Source: Ursus arctos
Taxonomy: Eukaryota; Chordata; Mammalia; Carnivora; Ursidae
Assembly: GCF_023065955.2 (NCBI RefSeq)
Contig: NW_026622985.1
Span: forward strand, 77,923,931 to 77,987,930
Length of the DNA stretch: 64,000 nucleotides
Reading direction: 5' to 3'
The position numbers and the translations under genes are program-made. This document shows, in pieces, positions 10,272-21,984 of this stretch; position 1 is the stretch's first letter, and every line of letters starts with the position of its first letter. Under the pieces are notes generated by a model. That model ran no database searches, was not told the origin of the DNA, and saw only the letters and a program-made list of their open reading frames with translations.

Positions 10272-10481
10272 AGGGGGGCCTGGGTGTCTCAATCAGTGAA
10301 GCGTGTGACTCTTGATTTTGGCTCAGGTCATGATCTCAGGGTCCTGAGATTGAGCCCCATGTCAGGCTTGGTGCTGGGCGTGGAACCTGCTTCAGATTCT
10401 CTCTCTTCCTCTCCCTCTGTCTCTCCCCCCAGTTCACATGCTTGCTTTCTCTCTCTGTCTCAAAAAAAAAAAAAAAAAAAG
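10272..10481 (+). mobile_element. Can-SINE inside old L1
   Basis: The copy runs from ggggcctgggtgtctcaatc to an uninterrupted A tail of about 18 bases. The body carries tgatctcagggtcctgagat, the older subfamily form. An imperfect duplication (agaatgctta and agaatggtta) flanks it. Confidence 0.93.
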
Positions 10482-10525
10482 AATGGTTACTATTTAAAAA
10501 TTTTGTTTTTGACATTTGTATTTTT

Positions 10526-10751
10526 TAAAGATTTATTTATTTTAGAGAAAGAGAGACAGGAGGGGGGAGGGGCAAAGGGAGAGGGAGAAAGGATCTTCAA
10601 GCAGACTCCCTGCTGAACGTGGAGCCTGCCTCTAGACTCAATCTCACAACCCTGAGATCATGACCTGAGTCAAAACCAAGAGTTACACACTTAACCAACT
10701 GAGCCACCATGTGCCCCTACACACTTAACCAACTGAGCCACCATGTGCCCC
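10526..10751 (-). mobile_element. Can-SINE, minus orientation, with duplicated head
   Basis: A reverse-complemented copy from aaagatttatttattttaga to the head. The terminal 34 bp of the head (10684-10717) is repeated exactly at 10718-10751. The repeated part includes aactgagccacc, the complement of the tRNA A-box region, so the internal promoter part is doubled. Confidence 0.93.
10684..10751. repeat. Perfect 34-bp tandem duplication
   Basis: Two identical 34-base units (10684-10717 and 10718-10751) begin tacacacttaaccaactgag and end with gtgcccc. They lie at the head end of a Can-SINE. Confidence 0.97.
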
Positions 10752-11159
10752 TAAAGTTTCATAATAAGACTGATACTGGTATGGCAAGTCTGCACTCCCT
10801 ATTCTTTCTTTGACTCTTCTCTTCCATATACAATTTAGAACCGTCTTAAGTTCCACGAACAATCCTGTTTAGATTATTGGAAAATATATGGAATCTAGAA
10901 ATCAATGGGGAAGATTTAACATCTTGATAACATCTTCCTATCTGTGAGCATGAGTTGTGCCTCAGTCATTTAGGTCTTCCTCTGTAAGTTTTAATATAGC
11001 CTTAGAATTTCCTTTTCATAGCACTTAACCATTTTTTGTAGATTTACTCCTGGGTAATTAATATTCTCTGATACTACCATAAATGGTGTTTTAAATTATA
11101 TTATCTACTACTTGGCTGATAGTATATAGAATGCAGTCGATTTTTTTATTTTTCTGTAT

Positions 11160-11390
11160 TAGTCTCATATCTACCCCAGGGGTAATTCTGTCCCCCAGGG
11201 ATATTCGGCAATGTCTGGAGACATTTTTGGTTGTTGCAGTTGGAGGAGAGTCTCTCCTGGTGACAGGTGGAAGAAGCCAGGGGTGCTACTAAACAGCCTA
11301 CAATGCACGGGGCAGCCCCCTATGATAAAGAATGATCCAGTTCAAAATGTTCAAAATAGTTTTAAGGTTGAAAAACCCTCAAAAAAATTC
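11160..11390 (+). mobile_element. MER20 DNA transposon (hAT-Charlie)
   Basis: Characteristic blocks in order are gtaattctgtcccccaggga, cggcaatgtctggagacatt, gtgctactaaacagcctaca, acaatgcacggggcagcccc and aaggttgaaaaaccc. This is a non-autonomous element nested in older L1 sequence on the opposite strand. It retains much of its usual length of roughly 220 bp. Confidence 0.88.
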
Positions 11391-12134
11391 TGTTGTTATA
11401 CTTACGGATTTATATCTAAATTTTTAAAAAATTTCTATGTAATGAATCATGTTATCTACAAATAGTTACAATTTCATTTTCCCCTTAACAATTCTTATAT
11501 TTCCAATCTTCCCCACCTTTTCCTTATTGCACTGTCTGGGATCCACAATACAATTTTTACATGAAGCGGCAAGAGTGGACATCCTTGTACTTCCCCTCAG
11601 TTTTAAAGATTTCTCACATTCCTCATTTAGGATAATATTTGATTAGGCATTTTACAGGTGCTTCTTATCCTTTTAAAAAGTTCATTTCATTCTAAATGTA
11701 CTAATATTTTTTATCATGAGTACATTTTTAATGTTAGCAATGTCTTTTATGCATCTTTTGAAATAATCTTTTTTTCTTTTAACTTGTTACTGTAAGGAAC
11801 TACATCTATACATTTTCAGTATTAGCTCATGGAAGCTTGGTAAAGATCCAACTTGATTTCATTTTTGTTTGTTTGTTTGCACTGTTGAATTCAATCAGAT
11901 AATATTTTGTTTAGAATATTTATATTCATACTCATGAGTGAGGTGGATCTGTGATTTTTCTTTCTTAGCATGTCCTTTTTGGTTTAATTTCAGGGTTATA
12001 TTGGTCGCAGAGAAGACCTTGGATAATATTCCCTCTTTCTCCACTCTCTGCAAGAATTTGTATAAAATCGTAATAATATCTTCCTTGAATGTTTTGTAGA
12101 ACTCACTTGGAATCATCTCAGACACCCGCAAGAG

Positions 12135-12490
12135 AATAAATGAACTGTGATATATGGAATCTTCACACAGTGGAATATTATAGTGCAGTCAAATGAATGA
12201 ACTACAGAGATAGCCATAAATATGGATGGATTTTAGCAAAACAGTATAAAGTGGAAAAAGTAAGTACCAAAAATACATTTCACAAAGGCATAAATGATTA
12301 AAATTTTTAAAATTTTGTGTTTTGGGGGAATACATAGGCAAGGCAAATCTGTTTTAAAAAGTAGAAATATCGATTGTTCAGGAAGGGCAGGGTGATAGGT
12401 TAGTGATGGGAATATATGTATGAGTATAGCTTTTTGCCAAAATCCTAGCTTTTCGGAGAAGGGGAGTATTTTCATAGGTGCTTACTACAT
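12135..12490 (+). mobile_element. Old L1 3'-region fragment, plus strand
   Basis: A cagtggaatattatagtgca block and the following gaatgaactacagagatagc resemble the end of L1 ORF2 in sense orientation, continuing into an AT-rich 3' region. It directly abuts the minus-strand L1 piece ending at about 12130, which suggests one insertion with an inverted 5' part. Confidence 0.6.
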
Positions 12491-13549
12491 TCTTCGAAAT
12501 AACCAAATAACGAATAAACTAAATAAATGAAAGTGGGCCTTGCATAAATCAATAAAGAGCCTGTGTCATGAATCAAGGCACCAAGAGAAAGAAATAGAAA
12601 AAGAGAGACAAAGAAAGAAGGGAGAGAGGGAGGAAGACAGGAAGTAAGAGAGCAGAAGGAAGGACAGGTAAAAATAATGAATGAAAGAAAGAAAAAGGGA
12701 AAGATTCACATCCAAAAGTATCTTTAAAGGAAGGGTCTATTGAAATACAGTGTTTTAACTATTGTGTAATTCAGTGAATTAACTGAATGCTATACTTAGC
12801 CTCGTTATTATGCCCTTGGGGAGTATGAATCCTCCCCGTAGGTTTATGCACCCAAACAAAATGGGTCATATACAGAATTGTTTCCACCCAATTCTCTAAA
12901 GCATCTTTTTCTGTATATTTTTAGATTTTATATTAGTCAGACTTCTGTCAGAATTCTCAGTTTATAAGATATAACTGTCTGGGATTAGAATCACGTATTT
13001 TTAAGCCAAAAAGCTTAGTTCACTTTTTCATTATGAAGATTTTTCTGGAGAGTAAAATAAGACTAAAATTCAGCTCTTACCAGTTGAGTCATAACTTCAT
13101 TTCTTGCTGAATGTCAAGTTGCTCTTCTATCTCAGGTTTTAGTTTGAAATATCATTAGTGGACAGTCTTTCCATGTATTTCAGAATTAATATTTTGTTAA
13201 TATTTGCATAATTACAATGAGCCAATCAAACATAGATAACTACAGGAACAGATGCTTAAGTGTTTAAAAAATGGATAAAATATCAAATTAGGAGAGGTCT
13301 ACTCATTTTTGACAAGAATTTGTGTATTGAATTAAAAAAAGGATACCACATCATTTATTTTAAATGGACCTGATTTTCTCTAATTACACAAACTGTCAAT
13401 GTATATTAGGCCACTATGATAGATGTGAATTGTCTATGTTACCATGGTGATTTGAGGTGTTTCCATTTGATGCTGCATGCATAACAATTTGGAGCATAAT
13501 TAAAAGAAGGAGTAAAACATATAAGTAAAAAACTCATAAATTTAAAAAT
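12491..13549. other. Unique intronic sequence with a candidate regulatory cluster
   Basis: The left part contains a purine-rich low-complexity stretch (about 12590-12700). A motif-dense, non-repetitive patch lies at 13380-13510. No gene was recognised. Confidence 0.5.
12590..12705. repeat. Purine-rich low-complexity tract
   Basis: Nearly uninterrupted A and G on the plus strand (aaagaaagaagggagagagg and similar). Confidence 0.85.
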
Positions 13550-14440
13550 TATGGTCTGACTTTCACATATCCCTTTCTGAAGCTGACCTATCAAACAGAT
13601 AAAAAGAGATAACTATTAAATAAGATATTGTATTTTCAAATATATATGAAATGATTACAAAAACTATTATTTTCTGCCCCAAATGAAATATGGTTAATTA
13701 TAAATCTTAAGTCGTATTCTCTAACCACTATTCAATAAAACTTGAAATCCTGAACAGTTTTAAAAAGATTAAAAAGTTAAAACAACATAAAGAAAGAAAA
13801 AATTTAAAAAAAAACTCCTAGAGATTAAGAAAAAATGATTAAGCACTCATGTTAACTAACTCCTTAAAGAGAAAACTACAACTACAATTATAGAGTACTA
13901 TTTAATAGATAGCAACATATTTCAAAACCTGAAGGATAGGTATAGCCAAGGCTGTCCTCAGAGGGAGACTTAGAGAATTAAAAGTTTTTATTGTTACTGA
14001 AGTCCTAGATGTATTTATATATAAAATTTATAATCTCGAAATGATAAATGGTTTTTTAAGCATGACATCAAATTAAAAATATTAAGGAAATAATTGATAA
14101 TTTTAATAACAAAAACTAAACATTTCTGAATTTCAAACAATTTTAAAAAGAACCTATAGAAATATAACAAGGGATTAATATTCTTAATATGCAAGGAGCT
14201 CTTGCATATAATAAGAAAAATTTAGCACTGCAGCACAATTGGGAAAAAATAAACAGAAAATGCTGAAAATAAAATAGAAACAATTACAGTAAGAATATAT
14301 GTGTTTCACTTCATATCAGTGGCTAATTATCACAGATAATAGCAGATAGAAGAAGTAGTTCTCAGAACCTGACAGCAATGTTCTCCCCTATACCATTCAA
14401 ATGAAATAACGGAGAGTCTAGTTTATTTACTCTGGTTCTG
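13550..14440 (+). mobile_element. Old L1 LINE fragment, plus strand
   Basis: Degenerate ORF2 sequence in sense orientation. A ttcaataaaacttgaaatcc block and a ctgtcctcagagggagactt segment near 13953 match common L1 ORF2 landmarks. A gggattaatattcttaatat block near 14172 lies further 3'. Frames are broken and several internal segments are missing. Confidence 0.6.
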
Positions 14441-14445
14441 TAAAA

Positions 14446-14474
14446 ATAATAATAATAATAATAATAATAATAAT
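14446..14474. repeat. Microsatellite (AAT)n
   Basis: About ten uninterrupted aat units near the 3' end of the L1 fragment, possibly grown from its A-rich tail. Confidence 0.95.
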
Positions 14475-15859
14475 TTAAAAAAATAAAAGAGCAATTCACC
14501 ATCAGGTCATTCACATAGCTTCTCTGAGAAGACCTCTAATATTATTAATATTATTCCCTAATTTTTTTCTAAAAGATGTTAGCACCTGGGAAAAAAAGGA
14601 GACTTATGTCCAATAATTAATGATAATTAGCACTGATGTCCCCAAGATCTTGATATTATATGGTCTGGGTCTGGGTCTGCAAATATAAGCTACTTGAACA
14701 CTTGAATCAAAATCTTTTTGATTAATATGAAAACAGCTTTTATACTAATAACTATATGGTACATATAGAGTATCCATAATAATCAGGGGTTTGTGTCTCC
14801 ATTTTGCAAACAGGACAGTTTAGCCTTTATGTCAATGACAAAAGAACAATAAATTTTACATGTTTTCTAGTATGTTTATTATGAGTATAGGAAGGGGTAA
14901 CTCTTTGACCTTAAAACAGAAATGTAGGTTTTAAATCTATGTCTATAGAGGTTTTTTTTTCTGCCAGCATATTATTTATTATAGCTTTACACTGGAATGC
15001 TATTAAACATTAGTTTTAATTAGGAATAAATTCCTTGGTTGCATTCAAAAAGAGAAGAGGGTGTATTATTCATGATCGTTAGAGAAACAACCTGTTGCCA
15101 TTTAAAAATTCTATTTTATGTAAAGACATTGGATTAAAAAACTAATTAAGGGATTAAGAGCAAGTGAAGTGTTTAAAGTGGTTCTAAATACGTCTGTGAA
15201 AATAAAACCTCAGTTCTATGCCCAGGCCATCATCACCTGTCTTTGTTTTCAGCTGCACCTAGCATTTCTGTAATCAAGTTCACATTACTACAAAAAATAA
15301 GTCATGAGGGGTATCTGACCCCACCTTGAGAATTTCTCTAGGTTTTGCCTATTTCCTCTTTCTTTCTCATTCGTCACCTTGAATGGGTTTCCTATTCCTA
15401 CAGACTCTGAATCTTTGAATCTCATTTTCCTTGTTCCCTTTGTATCTCAAAAATCAGCTCCAGACTATTAATCTCAGTGTTGACCTAAAACCCTATAGTG
15501 ATCTGCCTCTTGTATTTGCTACTGCGTACGAGCTCAAAATTAGTATAGGACAGCGCTTTATAACCTAGCCTGGTCCTGTTAGACACCTAGGACTGGGCCC
15601 CTGTCAACCTTCTCCCCATGGCCCACCTGCCCTTCCAGGGACATTGTACATTATCATCAGCTCCACTGACGTCATCACTTATTAATGGCCGGACATTGTG
15701 GATATGCACAAACAAAAGGCTATCCTTCACTTAAGATGATCCCTGAGATGTCAGTGATTTTATCTTTAAAGCAGTGATGTTAATGTTGACTTTTCATGAT
15801 AGCATATTAAATGATGAATGTGACAGTCATTACCAAACAACTATCCCAAGGGAGAAGGG
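14475..15859. other. Unique intronic sequence
   Basis: No gene or repeat family recognised with confidence. Confidence 0.5.
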
Positions 15860-16050
15860 TATAGTGGTAGAAAGCAAAAAGGCTTTGGAATGAAACCTGC
15901 TGTAGCTATGTGATCTCTGAGAAACTATCACTGTGCATGATCCCTCTTCTGAATGAAGTATCACCTACATCATAAGGTAGCTAGAAGATTAGAAAACACA
16001 ACATTTGAAAAACATAGTATGTTGTCAATTATCATTATAGTTTTCATCCT
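15860..16050 (+). repeat. MIR-like SINE fragment
   Basis: Weak but ordered MIR landmarks: aggctttggaatgaaacctg, tgtagctatgtgatctctga, then aaggtagctagaagattaga. Highly diverged. Confidence 0.55.
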
Positions 16051-16794
16051 TCAGTGCCATGTCTATGAATGTAGAGTAGATCAATAAAGTTGTTCAGCCA
16101 AATTAGTAACTAACTAAAAAAAATTATCTTTGTCCCCCATTGATTTAATCAAGGGTGTAAAAATTAACCACGTTGACATTTCATTTTCTTCAATATGAAT
16201 TCCCATATGAAAAGAGCTAATGATTATAGCTATTTATGTTCATATTGTCAATTAACATCAAATTTCTGCACTTCACTCTGTATTTAGCTAATTGAGGAAC
16301 TGATCTGTTGAATCCCACCAAATTTAAGATAATGTAATAATCAAAAGCAATAAACCCACCCGACCCTTTACTTTGAGCTTTTTTGCCTTCTATTGAGGCA
16401 CAAGTTTTTTCCTATGAAACTAAAATTTCAGTATATTACAGAATATATTCCTTCAAAAAGAGAAAAAATTTATATCAGATAAACTCTGAGGAATCTGGTT
16501 TTTAAAAAATATTTCCTGTTATGAATCTCACATTTAAAAAATCCCTCTAAGAACTCTGGCATAGTACTAGAATTAACACGATAGGTAAAATAGCATTTGC
16601 AAATGCTTAACACCTGTGACGCATCTGTTCGTCCCTTCACGTAGAGGGAGGAAACCTGACCCCTTGTATTGTCCTGGGTGACACAGGCTGTGCTGGGACC
16701 ACAGGCACACCTGTTAGAGCACCAGACTAATGTCATTCCACTCAACCATGAGTTGTTCACTCACTATAATAATAAGATGAGGAAATAATTAATT
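16051..16794. other. Unique intronic sequence
   Basis: No family recognised. A moderately GC-rich patch at 16600-16730 differs from its AT-rich surroundings, but no function can be assigned. Confidence 0.5.
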
Positions 16795-17485
16795 TCCTGC
16801 TTTTATTGAAATAACATTGGATTTCCTAAACACATACAAGCATTCATGTATTATAAACTCAGAAAACCAGAGAGTTGAATAGTGGTTTTTAGGGGTTGGA
16901 GGGAGGGAGAAATGGGGAGGTACTGACCAAATGGTACAAAGTTTCAGTTACTAAGATAAATAGGTTCTAGAGATCTACTGTACAACATATGGCCTACGGT
17001 AACGATATTGGATCATAGACTTAAAAATCTGGGGGCGCCTGGGTAGCGCAGTCGATAAGCGTCTGCCTTCGGCTCAGGGCGTGATCCCGGCATTCCAGGA
17101 TCGAGCCCCACATCAGGCTCCTCCGCTGGGAGCCTGCTTCTTCCTCTCCCACTCCCCTGCTGTGTTCCCTCTCTTGCTGGCTGTCTCTCTGTCACATAAA
17201 TAAATAAAATCTTTAAAAAAAAAAATCTGCCAAGAGGGTAGCTCTTATAATTGCTCTTACAATAATAGAAAAAAAAGTAGTAAAAAAAAAAGAAAAATGA
17301 AAAGCAGCAGGACGGAACTTTTGAAGGTGATGGGTAAGTGTATGACCTTGATTATGGTGATGGTTTCACTAGTGTATACTTGTCCTATACTTATCTCCAA
17401 ACTCATGAGTTGTATACTTTGAATATGTATGGCTTGTTGTATGTTAATCATACCTCCATAAAGTGGTTTAAAAAAACTCACCACC
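16795..17485 (+). mobile_element. Old L1 3' end, split by a Can-SINE
   Basis: Landmarks of an old L1 3' region occur on both sides of the SINE: a tagtggtttttaggggttgg block, acaaagtttcagttactaag, a gagatctactgtacaacata segment. To the right lie a ttgattatggtgatggtttc block and atgttaatcatacctccata. The parts join coherently when the SINE is removed. Confidence 0.8.
17032..17220 (+). mobile_element. Can-SINE with 9-bp target-site duplication
   Basis: A near-consensus copy starting with gggcgcctgggtagcgcag, with an A-rich tail. Duplication aaaaatctg lies at 17023-17031 and 17221-17229. It interrupts an old L1 3' end. Confidence 0.95.
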
Positions 17486-18540
17486 TAAACCATAAACATT
17501 TCCTCTTTGACAAAGCTGATACCCCAGATGAATGGTGATGGCACTTCCCAATTTTTTTTTAATTCATAAGGGAAAGTTCTGAATGTTCCAAAACAAATAT
17601 CTGAAAAGAATAATAACAAAAGTAGTCTTTGGGAATTTTATGATGCTCTGTTTTCCTTCCCTTGAAATTGCTAAGTGCTTCATGTTTTCTGATTTAAATG
17701 TCTTCTGAAATTGAGCCCTGGGAAGTTGATAGAAGCACTTAACTTTATGACTAAAAACCCCTCAGAACCTTAGATATATACCATATATATTTTGCATTTC
17801 TTTTAATCCTGAGAATAGCCTAGGAGGGTAGTGTATATAATATATACTAGACAGTAAGACCCTGTGAGTCCCTTTTCTCTAAAGAAAAAATCAGAAGGCA
17901 TACTCTTTTTATTCTGTCATCTGAAGGCTTGTAGAAATTCTATCTGTATCTGTTGGCTACCTCATAATTAATTACTTTGTTCTTATACCCTAATTAAATT
18001 CAAATGCAAAATGGGAGATTAGAAAAAACAAAAGCCCAATAACTGAAAGTAGCTTTTAAAAACTGGGTGCCTTGGAACTTTTTTATCTTTCAACAATATG
18101 TAACTTTTGTAACCAAATCTCTTTGCGTTCATTTTCCATTCCATTTAACTGCTGTCATATTAGTTTCTAAAGTTCCTCACAATCTCAGCGGTAAGGACAT
18201 GACTGAAACAGTTATACCAGACCTAAAGGATAGGTTGCAATGCTACCTTGCAACAGCCAGTAATCAGATTCTTGCACTGGGAATGGGGAAAAAATTAACA
18301 CTGACATTTTCTTGGTCCATAGTCTACTCTGTTGTGTACCAACAGAAGGAAACTATGTCCAAGAACCAATATCCAATAAGATATGCTCCAGCGATTTATT
18401 GCCCTTTAAAAACCAAGCTCATGTGACTGACCATCTTTGTCATTAAAAATAGGAGGAAGCAGCATATCATCAAAGAGCAAATGAAAGGAGTTGAGTATTA
18501 GTCTTAGAAACAACGCTGGTGTTTTTATTTTTTAACTTAA
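17486..18540. other. Unique intronic sequence
   Basis: An open frame of 119 codons at 18067-18426 (+) shows no recognisable domain, signal or splice context, and I treat it as chance. No repeat recognised. Confidence 0.5.
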
Positions 18541-19165
18541 AATATTCATTATAGAGATATTCGTATTTATTGTAAAGAAAAATTGAAAGTGGGATAAACA
18601 AAAGAAAGAAAAAGAGGAGAATAAAAAAGAAAATATTTGTCCATTTAGTGACCTATTTAGTGACAACCATGGTTATTGTTTGATCTCCATTCTTTCTCAT
18701 TGTATCTACAGCTATTTTAAAACAATGAGGTCATACTATCTATGCAGTTTTAAATCTTTCCTTTCTTCAGTAATTACTGGAGAATATATATGATATATCA
18801 TATAATGATATATCAAAATATTAAGTACTTTAATTATAAATACATATCAATAATATATAATAGCAATAATTACGGAAAATTCTATATGTCAATACATAAA
18901 GACCACTAATATAACTTTATTGGTTATACATTTATTATGTTTACATATGTACCAATTTACTTAACTAATCCCATACCGGTGGATACTTAACGGCATTGCC
19001 AATTATCTGGTCCTATAACAATATTACTCAAAACCTCATGCTTATTTCTTTGTATAATAGTCTGTTTTAAAATTTTCTTCATCCGGATTTGCTGTGTCAA
19101 AGGGCACACATACCTCAGATTCTGATGGAAATAACTTCTTCTTAGGAATTTTACATTTAGAGAAG
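18541..19165 (-). mobile_element. Old L1 LINE fragment, minus strand
   Basis: The plus-strand text mirrors a common old L1 segment: a gacaaccatggttattgttt block, a tttaaatctttcctttcttc segment, and gctgtgtcaaagggcacaca near 19090. Heavily diverged. A perfect short inverted repeat lies inside at 18791-18815. Confidence 0.55.
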
Positions 19166-19234
19166 CAGTGTCTATGAACAAGCACTAATATTTATATAAT
19201 ATGAAAAAGCCTCAAGACTTATTCTAGGATGGTA

Positions 19235-19239
19235 ACACA

Positions 19240-19276
<37 letters not shown>
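19235..19276. repeat. Microsatellite (CA)n
   Basis: About 18 uninterrupted ca units, preceded by a single interruption (cag). Confidence 0.97.
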
Positions 19277-19278
<2 letters not shown>

Positions 19279-19299
19279 TGTTCTCTGGCCTACTTCTGA

Positions 19300-19465
19300 G
19301 GTGTTTAATGTGCACACAAATGACTTGGGATATTTTTAAAAGGCAGATTCTAACTCAGTGGGTCTGGAGTGTAGTCTAAGTGTTTGCAGTTCTAACAAGC
19401 TCCCAGCTGATGACAATTTTGCTGATCTGCAGACCATGCTTTGAATAGCGAGAGCCTACAGGTCT
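19300..19465 (+). mobile_element. MER5-like DNA transposon (hAT-Charlie)
   Basis: Ordered landmarks: tttaatgtgcacacaaatga, gcagattctaactcagtggg, a tctaacaagctcccagctga block, and cagaccatgctttgaatagc. This matches MER5A/B in plus orientation with substantial divergence. Confidence 0.7.
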
Positions 19466-21984
19466 AACAATCTATTGCTGTAAGATCATCAAGGGAAGTT
19501 TTCACCTTCACATCTGCACATCCCTGATAGTTACCTAAATTCCATATATTCTTGAGGGGTCTAAAAATGAGCTTTATGGAATTTTTACACCACCTTTAAT
19601 GGTTAGTAAACAGAGTGCATGTGAAGATGTATTATTCTGGAGGAAATAAGTACTTTAATTCAAATCTCATAGGAGTCATGACACTAAAAAGCTTGTTGAT
19701 GGTATTTTATTGTGCTTTATGGAATGAAAAGACTGATCTCGCTTGCATTCCGTGTTTCCATCTGCATGCTAGATCCTTCCTACAAAGTCTTTCCCAAACA
19801 AACACCAGGGTAGCGGACTCTCTGTGCTAGTCCACGTTCCCTGCAACTTTCTCTCTCAGTGCATTTATGTGGCACAACATGAATTATCTAACGATAGGTA
19901 TTTAGTGGCTGGAGAAATAAATTAATTTTAAAAACATTTGGAAGAATTAGAAGTGCTTCTTAAAGTAGCTTCCTCTGAAGCTGCTGTTGAAGCATAAGGA
20001 TGTCAACCCAATAATATGCTGAATGGGATTTTCCAGAATTATCACTGGCTCATAATTGAAGCATTAGCAACACGGCCCTAAGGAAGCCATGCAGCCCTGT
20101 GTTTTTCACATCAGGGTGTCAGTTCTGTTGAGAATACTGTGATGTATGATTTATGTTTCTCTCAGGAAGATGTGTCTCCTGAGAGAAACACATTCTGAAT
20201 TGAAAACCTATTTCTGAAATAGTCACAGAATCTAGGGTGGGGAAAAGGTTGTGATATAAGCCACAAAAAGAAAAGAAAAAAGAGGGGAAAAAAAGGAAAC
20301 TCACAGTTCTTTAAGCATACGTTGTCACATAAACATAAATATTACGGAATCAAAGAAAGGACTCTTTGTCCTGGCAATGGATGGCGGTGATGGTCGCGCA
20401 GCTATGCAAATGTGCTTAATGTCACCATTCGCTTAGAAATGACTAAAATGATACATTTTGTTACGTTTAGTTTATCACAATTTTAAACAAAAAAAAAATT
20501 AAACAAACAAATAAATAAACAAGGACTTTGGACATTTCCAGATACCAAACAACCAAAAAGCAAATACAATAATGGCTTAGAAATTGTTGCTTTGCTCAAA
20601 AATGCCTGTTTTTCCTTGTATAGAAAATAACGACAGAACATTAATGTTTCCTTGAAATGTGTGGCTAGAAAAGAAGTATTAGCCTGTTGTTGAGGCCAAA
20701 TTTAATTTGGGTAATTATGTTCTTGCTGCCTCAAAGTCCCCTAAAGTCTTTCATAATCCATGTCACTTCTCTGCTTAATCTGTTTACAGTAGTCTGCGCT
20801 CTTTGGAGTGGCCATTACCATCTGCCCCTGAGGTGGCTGCATTTCAGCAGGAGGGGACATGCTTCCTCTATTACAAAAGTTCCCAACAGGAACAATTCTT
20901 CCCTTGAAATTTAGGATGCAAATTTACCTGGAAGCACCTGTGAAAGATGTGGAAAATCTTCAGAAGGATAGGTCATTGTTAGCAGTTCCAATGTCAGCCC
21001 CCTCTTCCTCATATCTCCTCAAGTTTGGTTTAATAAACACTTTCGCAGGATGGAAGTACACTTTGAAAAAAGTAAAGCATTTTATATTGCACTTTTTTTC
21101 CTCTGAGTATGCTTAATATCGTATTTTTGAAGAAATGATACATTTACCATCTTGAAAATAAGCTTTTATCAGGTGCTAAAATATATTTTTTTGTTTTGTT
21201 ATCTGGATTGCCTAAATATCATTGTTTGATTTTAATAATACTTTCCTTTCCTTCAGTTATGTCTCTATAAAGAGCTCACTCCATTCATAAACAAGAGATG
21301 CACCTTACATGACCCACACTCTTCCAGATCTCTCCCTACTGCTCCAGCACAAGGTAGAAAATTCCTACTATTCACGTAATTATTTGGATTCAGCAGAAGG
21401 GTGTGTGTAAAATGCTGCAGGATTGCTCTGAAGGGCTAGTACACTAACTTGTTAGTATTATCAGCACAGATAATTTTACCCTTAATCAGCTCAGTGTAGC
21501 ATTCTGGTGGTATGAGGCATAGAGACAGTAGGTTTCTTTAGAAAGATGGTTCAGAGTATTGAAAGGGCAGCCTGGGTGGGCAAGTATGGACAGATAACAA
21601 GAAGGCATTGCTAAATGACAGGGAAAGCCATAAATAATGCCAGCAGGACCAAACCTCAGTTGGCAAGTATTGATCACTAGACCATGCCTGAGATGACATG
21701 CACCTGCTTCATAACTCAGTCTGTCTTGCTTCTCGGCTGCATTTATAGGTGACGCCACAGAATGTCAGCAACATTCCAGTCTAGATAGTCTGGAGTTACT
21801 CTCCTTCTTTCTCTGAATATTCATGTCAGTTTCTTCATGGAATATGATCTTCAACTTCTGAAAATTCTCCCATATAGCTTTCCTTCTTTCCAATGCCTTG
21901 ACTGCAGCCCTTGAAACCTGGTCCAGCACCTGAGCTTTCCGACTGGTCACTGTGGTCCTCCTTCAGCCAGAGTGCTGGCTCTGA
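19466..21984. other. Unique intronic sequence
   Basis: No gene recognised; open frames here are short and unremarkable. Contains the perfect hairpin at 20154-20190 and an A-rich stretch near 20490-20520. Confidence 0.5.
20154..20190. repeat. Perfect 14-bp inverted repeat with 9-nt loop
   Basis: The arm tgtttctctcagga (20154-20167) is exactly complementary to tcctgagagaaaca (20177-20190). Mismatches begin immediately outside, so the hairpin is short and sharply bounded. Confidence 0.96.

Larger units (their letters stand above)
10135..12130 (-). mobile_element. Old L1 LINE fragment (ORF2 region), interrupted
   Basis: Read on the minus strand, this is degenerate L1 ORF2. The plus-strand text shows the mirror of familiar L1 landmarks: gtaattaatattctctgata, gtggacatccttgtacttcc, ttgcaagaatttgtat-like text near 12050, and tagaactcacttggaatcat near 12100. 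Two Can-SINEs and one MER20 interrupt it, so the L1 predates them. Frames are broken throughout. Confidence 0.7.

Noticed and set aside
10161..10616. Longest open frame in the window (151 codons, plus strand)
   Set aside because: It runs through old L1 sequence and two Can-SINEs, including an A run read as lysines. This is a chance frame.
18067..18426. 119-codon open frame in unique sequence
   Set aside because: No domain, signal peptide, splice context or compositional sign of coding was visible.
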